9,430 bases of DNA from an uncultured Paracoccaceae bacterium (GTDB taxonomy: Bacteria > Pseudomonadota > Alphaproteobacteria > Rhodobacterales > Rhodobacteraceae). A program made the translations under genes and the position numbers. Below the pieces are notes generated by a model. The model was not told where the DNA came from. It saw only the letters and a list, made by a program, of their open reading frames with translations, and ran no database searches. Where the stretch lies: contig CAKZNY010000297.1 of NCBI GenBank assembly GCA_937132145.1, forward strand, positions 1 to 9,430, in the 5' to 3' direction. The number at the start of each line of letters is the position of its first letter. The first letter of the stretch is position 1. Shown piece after piece: positions 1 through 5,660 of the stretch.

Positions 1-232
1 ACACCTGCTCGCCATCCGCACTCCAGCGTGTCAGCTCCCAGCTAAAGCTCCGCGTCATCAGCGCCTTACCGATCCGAACTTCGATCGCGGCCATAGCAGA
101 TCGCAAGCACACTTCCAGCACCGCATCTTGCGATCCGTCATCCGCAAACCCGCTGCCCAGTTTCAAGTGGTCCGCAAATACCCGCACCGGCAAATCCGCT
201 GTCGTAACAGCCGTTAATTCTTCTAGCATCAT
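1..232 (-). CDS. Head-tail connector (GTA gp6 / phiE125 gp8-like), partial
   Basis: This is the first 77 codons of a gene that runs off the left edge of the window; I translated it by hand. The N-terminus begins MMLEELTAVTTADLPV, followed by DHLKLGSGFADD, an alanine-rich helix ending in AAIEVRIGKAL, then SFSWELTRW. This pattern (short N-terminal helix, a D-L-acidic turn, a helix ending in IE.R.GKAL, then an aromatic strand) is that of the gp6-like head-tail connector family, which forms the adaptor ring below the portal. The start overlaps the stop of the upstream gene by four bases (ATGA), so the two are probably translationally coupled. An AGAGGA ribosome site lies about seven bases upstream; a second ATG at 229 is equally possible. 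The C-terminal half cannot be judged. Confidence 0.82.
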   Translation of the reverse strand, partial: MMLEELTAVTTADLPVRVFADHLKLGSGFADDGSQDAVLEVCLRSAMAAIEVRIGKALMTRSFSWELTRWSADGEQV

Positions 233-534
233 GGCAAATTCCTCTCGGCCACCCGAAACATTAATGTTCTCTCCAACTCGCGCCCCAGCGTCGTCATAAT
301 CCGGCTGGAAACCATATAGATCCGCCCCGGAATTCCGCCCTCAAAGGTCGCCTTCGAGCTGGTTGCGCCGCATTCCTGCAACACCACCCGCAGCTCGCCG
401 GGCACGTCTTCTACCGGTCTGACTGTCCAACCTAAATCATCGCTAACTCGTTCATTTCGCTTCAAATACCCGGCACGCCAGTCCACTGACAGCTCCAGTT
501 CCGAGTCGGGGTCTTTCAGGAAGTATCCACTCAT
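229..534 (-). CDS. Small phage head-tail / fibre-tail adaptor-like protein
   Basis: This is a 101-residue protein starting MSGYFLKDPDSELELSVDW. I prefer this ATG to the one four codons upstream (546) because GAGG lies six bases before it and because proteins of this type start near the KDPD motif. The visible pattern (KDPD, a VDW tryptophan, LGWTV, a GG-G turn then Y.V, and an alternating-strand C-terminus ending FRVAER) suggests a small beta-sandwich. It resembles the ~100-residue proteins annotated as phage fibre-tail adaptor or head-tail proteins in many alphaproteobacterial prophages. Its likely role is in the neck or tail interface; this is inference. It follows the capsid gene after an unusually long gap (535-657) and overlaps the gp6-like gene by four bases. 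The R. capsulatus GTA, as I recall it, has no separate gene at this position. Confidence 0.7.
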   Translation of the reverse strand: MSGYFLKDPDSELELSVDWRAGYLKRNERVSDDLGWTVRPVEDVPGELRVVLQECGATSSKATFEGGIPGRIYMVSSRIMTTLGRELERTLMFRVAERNLP

Positions 535-565
535 TCGCGGCCTCATATTTAAGAAAATTCAAACA

Positions 566-620
566 CACCCCTGCATCGCCCACGCGGAGGGAGCAGCAAT
601 AGCCGGAGGACACAGGGGTG
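566..620 (-). repeat. Inverted repeat in the capsid-adaptor spacer
   Basis: CACCCCTG at 566-573 is the exact reverse complement of CAGGGGTG at 613-620, giving an eight base-pair stem around a 39-base loop. A G-T wobble could add one pair. On the minus strand it lies just behind the terminator-like hairpin at 623-645 and before the adaptor start. It may stabilise the 3' end of the capsid message or act as a second weak stop. The long loop makes it less certain than the upstream hairpin. Confidence 0.45.
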
Positions 621-622
621 CT

Positions 623-645
623 AAAACCCGCCTAGATCGGCAGGT
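623..645 (-). terminator. Intrinsic terminator-like hairpin after the capsid gene
   Basis: On the minus strand, ACCTGCC (645-639) pairs with GGCGGGT (632-626) around a six-base loop GATCTA, with one T-G wobble. The stem runs directly into TTTT (626-623). It begins 12 bases past the capsid stop codon. The shape is that of a short rho-independent terminator with a weak T tract, so it is probably leaky. Because two further head-tail genes follow on the same strand, it would lower rather than abolish downstream expression. Confidence 0.55.
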
Positions 646-657
646 ATTCAAGCCAAC

Positions 658-1854
658 TTACGTCAGCGAGAATTTCAGAAGCTTGATCGCCGCGAAGTCA
701 CTAACATCGCCGCCGATACGCTTGGTCGCATAGAACAACACATGTGGTTTAGCACTGAACGGATCGCGCAGAATACGCAAATCAGGGCGCTCGGCCACCG
801 TGTAACCTGCTGAAAAATCACCAAAAGCAATCGCTGTCGCGTCTGCGGCAATGTCCGGCATATCCTCGGCAATCAGCACAGGATACCCCATAAGGCGTGC
901 AGGCTCGCTCGCGGCCAGACCATCAGACCAAAGGAAACGACCATCCGCATCCTTCATCTTGCGAACCGCACCAGCCGTCTTGGAATTCATCACGAACGTC
1001 GCATTCGCGCGGTAACGTGCGCCGAGGCCGTAAACCAGATCAACAATCGCATCAGCCGGATCAATCCCGTCAAAATCGCCAGCAGCACCCGTCGCCACAT
1101 ATCCCAGATTTCCCCAGGTCCAAGCCGCATTATCAACAGCCGGATACGTCAAGAAACCTTTGGGCTTATCAACACCGTCGCCACTGATAAACGCCACACC
1201 TTCAGCACGGCTGAACTTGTCCGCAATACGTGTCGCCAACCAGCCTTCAACATCAAAAGCACTGTCATCCAGCAAGCGTTGCGAAGCCTTGGGAAGCGCC
1301 GATAACTCGTGCAAAGGAATGGATATTCGCTCAATTTTCGGTGTGCCGGTTTCCACCGCAGCACCCGTTTCAGAAGCCCAACCAGCACCGATATCGGAAT
1401 GGTCCACCAGCACATCATAGGCCGTAGATTCCACCTGAACCACACTCGCGATTGAACGAATGGACGACGCGCCACGAAGCACCGTCGTAATCTGGTCCGC
1501 CGTCTGCGGGTCTACCAGATAACCACCATCGGCAGAAACAGCGGTAGACAGCGACTTTTCTTCCACCGGAAGCCCACGCAACGCGTCGTCATCGCCACTG
1601 CGAAGATAGGTCGAAAACGCCTTCTTGTGTGGGATTCCCACCTCTACTGTTGTGGAAAGTGCCGGACGTGAAGTGGATAGTGATTTAGCATTAAACATAT
1701 TCAAACGTTCTTCCTGTTCTATAAGTTTTGATTTAATTTCGTTCTTGAACCTGCTGAATTCACTGAAGAATTCGTTCATGGCAGCCTTAACCTCGACAGC
1801 ATGGGACCCACCCGCAGCGGCACCGCCACGGGACTTCATTTCTTTGTCACGCAT
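658..1854 (-). CDS. HK97-family major capsid protein (GTA gp5-like)
   Basis: This 398-residue protein builds the icosahedral shell. Residues 20-60 are charged and helical and look like the coiled-coil delta domain that acts as a built-in scaffold in HK97-type capsids. A variable stretch leads to KSLSTAVSADGGYLVDP (100-116), where the protease probably removes the N-terminus (inferred, roughly residue 100). The HK97 fold follows: an E-loop and spine helix region with ALPKASQRLLDD (186-197), the conserved GDGVDKPKGFL (225-235), FVMNSKTAGAVRKMKD (287-302) and a C-terminal strand region with RRIGG-like KRIGGDV (378-384). Length and layout fit the major capsid protein of alphaproteobacterial GTAs and related prophages. 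The start is supported by AGGA seven bases upstream. It lies 24 bases after the protease gene, and a terminator-like hairpin follows it. Confidence 0.95.
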   Translation of the reverse strand: MRDKEMKSRGGAAAGGSHAVEVKAAMNEFFSEFSRFKNEIKSKLIEQEERLNMFNAKSLSTSRPALSTTVEVGIPHKKAFSTYLRSGDDDALRGLPVEEKSLSTAVSADGGYLVDPQTADQITTVLRGASSIRSIASVVQVESTAYDVLVDHSDIGAGWASETGAAVETGTPKIERISIPLHELSALPKASQRLLDDSAFDVEGWLATRIADKFSRAEGVAFISGDGVDKPKGFLTYPAVDNAAWTWGNLGYVATGAAGDFDGIDPADAIVDLVYGLGARYRANATFVMNSKTAGAVRKMKDADGRFLWSDGLAASEPARLMGYPVLIAEDMPDIAADATAIAFGDFSAGYTVAERPDLRILRDPFSAKPHVLFYATKRIGGDVSDFAAIKLLKFSLT

Positions 1855-1878
1855 TAATATTTCCTTTGGTAAATACGT

Positions 1879-2427
1879 TCAGGCCAGCAGATCGCGGGCC
1901 TGTCGAAAGGTTTCGGCCAGACTTTGCGCCAGCGCCGCCTCGTCATCCATTGGCTCCACTCGCGCCTCCGGAAGCATCGGGAAGGTGACCATCGACACCT
2001 CCCAAAGTTCAATTTCGTGCAACAACCGCCCCTTGGTAGTTTTCTCAGCACGAACAGTACGATAGCCGATAGACAACCCGTCTATCGCACCCGCCTGAAG
2101 CAAAACCAGCGCCTCGCGCCCGGCCTGTACTTCGGGTAACAAACGCCCCTTCACGAACAACCCTTTGTCGTCTTCGCGGATTTCATCCCAGACACCAATG
2201 GGTTGCATAGGGTCATGCTGCCACAGCATTTTAACCTTGCCACCAGCCTTGGAAAGTCGCGCCAGCGAGGCACCATACGCCCCCTTCTGCACCACATCCC
2301 CGGCATTATCTTCAATATTAAACAAAGATGCGTATCCGGATATCACGGAATCATCCGTCAATCCGATATCACCGTCGAAACGGCAAAATTTCGTCTCAAG
2401 CACATTCAAATTATCTACATAAATCAT
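1879..2427 (-). CDS. HK97-family prohead protease (GTA gp4-like)
   Basis: This 182-residue serine protease of the HK97 prohead family (MEROPS U35) cleaves the capsid scaffold during maturation. It opens with the typical fold signature FCRFDGDI and VISGYASLFNIEDNAGDVVQ. The probable catalytic pair is His71 in MLWQHDP and Ser119 in GAIDGLSIGYRT. LWEVSMVTFPMLPEARV (141-157) is the usual C-terminal core motif. The length is normal for the family and nothing is missing. GAGGA six bases before the ATG supports the start. The gene sits directly before its substrate, the capsid gene. A 53-base AT-rich spacer with a small hairpin separates it from the gp3.5-like gene. Confidence 0.95.
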   Translation of the reverse strand: MIYVDNLNVLETKFCRFDGDIGLTDDSVISGYASLFNIEDNAGDVVQKGAYGASLARLSKAGGKVKMLWQHDPMQPIGVWDEIREDDKGLFVKGRLLPEVQAGREALVLLQAGAIDGLSIGYRTVRAEKTTKGRLLHEIELWEVSMVTFPMLPEARVEPMDDEAALAQSLAETFRQARDLLA

Positions 2428-2447
2428 GTATTTTCCTCAGAAAAACT

Positions 2448-2469
2448 CTTGATAATTGCATAAATCAAG
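2448..2469 (-). repeat. AT-rich hairpin just before the protease ribosome site
   Basis: On the minus strand CTTGAT (2469-2464) pairs with ATCAAG (2453-2448) around a ten-base loop. AGTTTTTC follows, then the GAGGA site of the protease. A six-pair AT-rich stem is too weak to be a confident terminator. It could set the level of protease translation or be chance in an AT-rich spacer. Confidence 0.25.
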
Positions 2470-2480
2470 TAATTCGTATT

Positions 2481-2714
2481 TTATACGGGCATAACCAACC
2501 CATATAGGACATTGGCGGAAAACATCGCCGCAGCCCCGTAAACCGCCAGCCACATGCGTCGTTCCAACCGCTCCAGCATGCCCTCGATCGCCCGCAATCG
2601 ACGCTCCAACCCATGCCAACGCTCATCGAAAACTCGCTCATGTGCCTCGATCCGCGCGCTCGCCGCATCAAACGGCTCATAGAGGTATTTCGACCCCCCG
2701 CTCCGCCGGCTCAT
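2481..2714 (-). CDS. Small coiled-coil membrane protein (GTA gp3.5 / head formation-like)
   Basis: This 77-residue protein has two visible parts. Residues 18-53 are rich in R, E and L with heptad-like spacing (HGLERRLRAIEGMLERLERR) and look like an amphipathic or coiled-coil helix. Residues 55-75 (WLAVYGAAAMFSANVLYGLVM) form a single hydrophobic segment that could span the inner membrane. Its start codon overlaps the portal stop codon by one base (TAATG), so it is coupled to portal translation. Size, position between portal and protease, and the helix-plus-hydrophobic-tail layout match the small gp3.5 gene of the R. capsulatus GTA, for which a family named GTA head formation protein exists. 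The molecular role is unknown; membrane tethering of a head-assembly intermediate is inference. Confidence 0.75.
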   Translation of the reverse strand: MSRRSGGSKYLYEPFDAASARIEAHERVFDERWHGLERRLRAIEGMLERLERRMWLAVYGAAAMFSANVLYGLVMPV

Positions 2715-3874
2715 TAATCTTCCGCCAGCTTGGGCAGCCCCAACATCTTGCGCTTCTCTCCAGACGTTAAAAATTCAGCGCTAGAAATCCGCCGCCACTG
2801 CGCCTCCCTTTCCGCCGCCAGCGCCGGAATACCGTCAAGGTCAGCCTTCAGAACCAACCCCTCGCCAAACAGCGGCCCCAACCATCCGGTCACAGCCTCC
2901 AAAGTCTTGGCAACAAGCGGCAAAACGGTAAGGCGATAGAACGCCCGGTTCGCCTCTTGGTAGTTCGAATAGGAATTATCCCCCGGGAAACCCAGCAACA
3001 TCGGTGGTACACCAAAGGCCAACGCAACCTCTCGCGCCGCACTTTCCTTGGTCTTTTGAAACTCCATATCGGACGGCGAGAACCCCATAGGTTTCCAGTC
3101 CAACCCGCCCTCAAGCAACATCGGACGCCCCGCATTCTGCGCCCCTTGATGATGGCTTTCCAACTCGTCAACCAACCGATTATATTGATCCGAGGTCAGC
3201 GCCCCCATTCCGTCAGCCCCCTTGTAAATAATCGCCCCCGAGGGTCGTGCCGCATTATCCAGCAAGGCTTTGGACCACTTTGACGCCGAATTATGCACAT
3301 CCAACGCCGCCCCAGCCGCCTGCATCGGGGACAAACCGTAATGGTCATCCTGTGGATGAAACGCCTTCACATGCAAAATCGGAGCGAAATCACCCCGCAT
3401 ATCAAACTGATGCGTGCGGGACCCAACCTTATATTCATACGCCACAGGCCAGCCATCCGCCCCGGGCACAACCGACATTCGATCCGATCGGAGCACATGC
3501 AATTCCTGCGGTTGCCCCTCGCCACCCGCCTCAAGATACCCGTCGCCAGACAGCAGTAACTGCCCGTAAAACGCCTCGAATAATGCCGCCGCACCCTGCC
3601 CTTTATTGGGTTGCGCCATCAACGCCAACAACGGATGAACCTCGTATCGACGCTCTACATCCTGCAACAACACAGGCACCGCCGCCGCCGCTTCTGCGAT
3701 CATCTTTACACAACGAAACCCCACAGGATTTCCGGTAAATCCCATCCGCGTCAAACTCACCGTATCGCGCGCCGACCACGCCGCCCGACCGGCCCCATGA
3801 AACGCAATCACCGATGCCGCCGCCGAGGCCTTCTTCTCGCCCCCACTCATCGACTTAAAAAGTTTTAAAACCAT
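2714..3874 (-). CDS. HK97-family portal protein (GTA gp3-like)
   Basis: This 386-residue protein forms the portal ring through which DNA is packaged and to which the terminase and neck bind. Visible family features in order are GNPVGFRCVKMIAEAAAAVPV (48-68), a basic-acidic clip/stem region with PLLALMAQPN (81-90), HVKAFHP and GLSPMQAAGAAL (168-191), NAARPSGAI (207-215), and the strongly conserved VALAFGVPPMLLGFPGDNSYSNYQEANRAFY region (283-313, quoted in part) that marks phage portals of this family. The length is normal. The ATG has GGGAG nine bases upstream. It lies 17 bases after the terminase stop and overlaps the next gene by one base, so it is an internal member of a tight left-going operon. 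Confidence 0.95.
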   Translation of the reverse strand: MVLKLFKSMSGGEKKASAAASVIAFHGAGRAAWSARDTVSLTRMGFTGNPVGFRCVKMIAEAAAAVPVLLQDVERRYEVHPLLALMAQPNKGQGAAALFEAFYGQLLLSGDGYLEAGGEGQPQELHVLRSDRMSVVPGADGWPVAYEYKVGSRTHQFDMRGDFAPILHVKAFHPQDDHYGLSPMQAAGAALDVHNSASKWSKALLDNAARPSGAIIYKGADGMGALTSDQYNRLVDELESHHQGAQNAGRPMLLEGGLDWKPMGFSPSDMEFQKTKESAAREVALAFGVPPMLLGFPGDNSYSNYQEANRAFYRLTVLPLVAKTLEAVTGWLGPLFGEGLVLKADLDGIPALAAEREAQWRRISSAEFLTSGEKRKMLGLPKLAED

Positions 3875-3891
3875 TACCCTACGCTCCCTAC

Positions 3892-5304
3892 TTAAAGTCC
3901 ACGCACACGTGGCCGCTGAAAATGCAGCGCCGGTGCAATCATCAAATCCGTAATCGCCCAGACCAACGCATCGACGCGGTCAGGGCTGCCCTTGCCGGTA
4001 AAACCGTGCACCGTCATCGCACACATCTGGTCCTCCAGTTCAGCAAAACCGCCGCAATGCGAAACCCGCCCTTGCTCGTATAAAGCCGCCACCGGTTCCG
4101 CCCGCGCCGCCTTCCCACGTGACGCTCGAACCGCCCGATACGACACCAGCGGATCAATTGATCGCACCAAGGATTCCACCAAATCACCGCCCTGATTAAC
4201 CTCGGCCACCAAGCGATCCGCGCCGTATTCCCGCGCCTTAGCCACCGCCCTCTCGGCCCAAACCTGCGGCGAGCCCGCAATCGAGGCATCCTCCAAAATA
4301 TACGCCCGCCAGTCCTGCGGCGGCCCCTGCATCGTGACCCCGGCCACGATAATTCCGCACTCATCCGCCTTTGGGCCACCCGTCATCGGCGGGTCCACGG
4401 CGACCACAATTCGGTCCAGCTCCGGCACTTCAGAACGCCCGGAATCTAGCGCGGCCAAGTTCCAAAATGCCCCCTCGACATCCGTCAAAATCTCGCCCTG
4501 CAACTCCTGTCGACCCAACCTCGAACCGGCATATTTCTCGGTCACATACGCCAAAAAACTATCCGCCAAATTCGCCGCATTCGCCTCAGTCGGTGCAGAA
4601 GTCCGCACTGTGCGCGCATCCTCCAGCAAATCCTTCAACAACCGCGACGGCCGCGGCGTCGTCGTCACCACCTGCTGCGGTCGATCCCCCAACCGCAAAC
4701 CAAATTGCAACATGTCCCACGCATCCTGCCCCTGCTTCCACTTCGCCAACTCGTCACACCAGGCGGCATCAAATTGCGGCCCGCGCAGGCTCTCAGGATT
4801 AGACGCCGAATATATCTCGGCCACCGCGCCATTTGGCCAAACCAGCCGTTTGCGCGTCGCCTCCCATACAGGTCGCCGGTCCGGCGGCGAGCATGCAAGA
4901 ATGCCCGAATCTCCAAAAACCATAACCTCGCGGGCTTGCTCGATTGTCTCGCCAATCAACGCCACGCGCCGGCATTCCCCAACATCCCACGGCATCGCAC
5001 CTTCAACCTTGGACCTTACCCATTCAGCCCCCGCGCGGGTTTTCCCCGCACCGCGACCGCCCAGAATGACCCACGTTGTCCAGTCACCTTCAGGGGCAAG
5101 TTGATGCCCCTGAAGCGCCCAAATATCGAACAACCACGGCATACTCAGCACCGCATTCGAGCTTAGCCCGTCAAGCAGCTCCTCCACCTGTTCGGGGCTC
5201 AGCGAGCGTAATAAGTCGCTCAATGATCTCCCGTCGTGCGGCTTCAAGGTCAAGAGCGCACGCCCCTTCCCCGCCGCTACGCTGTTCGTAACTTCGTTTT
5301 GCAA
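3892..5304 (-). CDS. Terminase large subunit (GTA gp2-like)
   Basis: This is the DNA-packaging motor and headful nuclease, 470 residues from the outermost start. The ATPase domain has Walker A GGRGAGKT (82-89), Walker B AAWCDE (180-185) and a coupling motif VTTTPRPS (213-220). The RNase H-like nuclease carries three acidic positions in the expected contexts: D304 (VAVDPP), E368 (LVAEVN) and D445 (DRVDALVWA). The sequence fits the terminase family of alphaproteobacterial GTAs. The start is uncertain. TTG at 5304 has GAGG six bases upstream; TTG at 5223 (before SDLLRSLSPEQ) and ATG at 5142 are alternatives. I keep a start upstream of 5142 because LLRSLSPEQVEELLDGLS (31-48) resembles the usual family N-terminus, so the gene overlaps the small terminase by 53-134 bases. 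Confidence 0.95.
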   Translation of the reverse strand: MQNEVTNSVAAGKGRALLTLKPHDGRSLSDLLRSLSPEQVEELLDGLSSNAVLSMPWLFDIWALQGHQLAPEGDWTTWVILGGRGAGKTRAGAEWVRSKVEGAMPWDVGECRRVALIGETIEQAREVMVFGDSGILACSPPDRRPVWEATRKRLVWPNGAVAEIYSASNPESLRGPQFDAAWCDELAKWKQGQDAWDMLQFGLRLGDRPQQVVTTTPRPSRLLKDLLEDARTVRTSAPTEANAANLADSFLAYVTEKYAGSRLGRQELQGEILTDVEGAFWNLAALDSGRSEVPELDRIVVAVDPPMTGGPKADECGIIVAGVTMQGPPQDWRAYILEDASIAGSPQVWAERAVAKAREYGADRLVAEVNQGGDLVESLVRSIDPLVSYRAVRASRGKAARAEPVAALYEQGRVSHCGGFAELEDQMCAMTVHGFTGKGSPDRVDALVWAITDLMIAPALHFQRPRVRGL

Positions 5305-5512
5305 GATCTGCCTCGATAGTAATTACAGATTGAATGGACTTCCTGAACTCGATGATCGAGCCATTTACGTCCTTGATCGTCGGCAATTCCTCACCGACCT
5401 GTAGTCGTTTTACGGTTGCCGAAATTGCAACCCTCATAGATTCGTATTGTTCCCGCGCCGCCCTAAGAAGGCGCAGATTCGCGTCCCGATCCTCGGGATA
5501 ATCATTTTTCAT
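5171..5512 (-). CDS. Putative terminase small subunit (GTA gp1-like)
   Basis: This 113-residue, largely helical, charged protein starts MKNDYPEDRDANLRLLRAA. It has a central helix pair and ends LDLEAARREIIERLITLAE. The call rests on position (first gene of the cluster, overlapping the large terminase), size and a coiled-coil look like GTA gp1; no DNA-binding motif is evident. I chose ATG 5512 rather than the longer TTG frame at 5635. The extra 41 residues (cysteine-rich FFCFCSCG) look non-coding, and that TTG overlaps the predicted -35 box, so a transcript from that promoter could not contain it. The ribosome site is weak (GTGAAAG, about eight bases away) and a hairpin lies just upstream. By family knowledge the protein would bind DNA and the large subunit to start packaging. 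Confidence 0.68.
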   Translation of the reverse strand: MKNDYPEDRDANLRLLRAAREQYESMRVAISATVKRLQVGEELPTIKDVNGSIIEFRKSIQSVITIEADLAKRSYEQRSGGEGACALDLEAARREIIERLITLAEPRTGGGAA

Positions 5513-5526
5513 ATAATAAGCTTTCA

Positions 5527-5543
5527 CTGCTCCGCATGAGCAG
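5527..5543 (-). repeat. Hairpin just upstream of the small terminase start
   Basis: CTGCTC and GAGCAG form a perfect six base-pair stem with a five-base loop, 14 bases before the ATG at 5512. There is no T tract after it. It follows the terminator-like hairpin at 5550-5581, so the leader would carry two consecutive structures. It may affect ribosome access to the weak site. Confidence 0.4.
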
Positions 5544-5549
5544 AAACAG

Positions 5550-5581
5550 AAAAACGGCCTGATCTTTCGACCAACCCGCTT
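5550..5581 (-). terminator. Terminator-like hairpin in the GTA leader (attenuator or mltG terminator)
   Basis: On the minus strand the arm at 5581-5569 (AAGCGGGTTGGTC) pairs with the arm at 5564-5552 (GATCAGGCCGTTT) around a GAAA tetraloop. That gives 12 pairs of 13, with one G-G mismatch and three wobbles, running into TTTTT (5554-5550) and CTGTTT. This has the form of an intrinsic terminator. It lies about 20 bases downstream of the transcription start predicted from the promoter at 5607-5635 and upstream of the first cluster gene. It may end fabF-mltG transcripts, attenuate the cluster, or both. Confidence 0.5.
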
Positions 5582-5602
5582 GCCCACTTCTTCCAGCTTG
5601 CC
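5575..5602 (-). repeat. Direct repeat at the predicted transcription start
   Basis: Two copies of a ten-base unit, read on the minus strand as GGCAAGCNGG, lie at 5593-5602 and 5575-5584 and match at nine of ten positions. Their starts are 18 bases apart. The first copy covers the predicted start site just after the -10 box; the second overlaps the 5' arm of the terminator-like hairpin. The placement would suit an operator or an RNA element that competes with the hairpin. Chance remains possible for so short a repeat. Confidence 0.3.
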
Positions 5603-5606
5603 TAGA

Positions 5607-5635
5607 GGTATACTCTGAAGCGTTCGCAATGTCAA
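5607..5635 (-). promoter_or_regulatory. Sigma-70-type promoter of the GTA head cluster
   Basis: Read on the minus strand, a perfect -35 box TTGACA (5635-5630) is followed by a 17-base spacer and TATACC (5612-5607), which matches four of six -10 consensus bases. The predicted start is near 5600, leaving a leader of about 88 bases before the small terminase ATG. It lies 25 bases after the mltG stop codon, in the only sizeable gap between the housekeeping genes and the cluster. Confidence 0.6.
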
Positions 5636-5660
5636 TAACTAAATCATAGGTTGAGTTAGT

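Noticed and set aside
4334..5104. Plus-strand frame of 256 codons opposite the large terminase
   Set aside because: It is antisense to a complete terminase with all catalytic motifs, and its serine- and proline-rich product shows no family pattern.
5513..5635. N-terminal extension of the small terminase from TTG 5635
   Set aside because: The extra 41 residues look non-coding, the TTG overlaps the -35 box, and the hairpins of the leader lie inside it.
1..5635. Active prophage rather than GTA
   Set aside because: Not fully excluded: no integration, repressor or replication gene is in view, and the presence of a gp3.5-like gene and the gene order favour a GTA, but the tail half lies outside the window.
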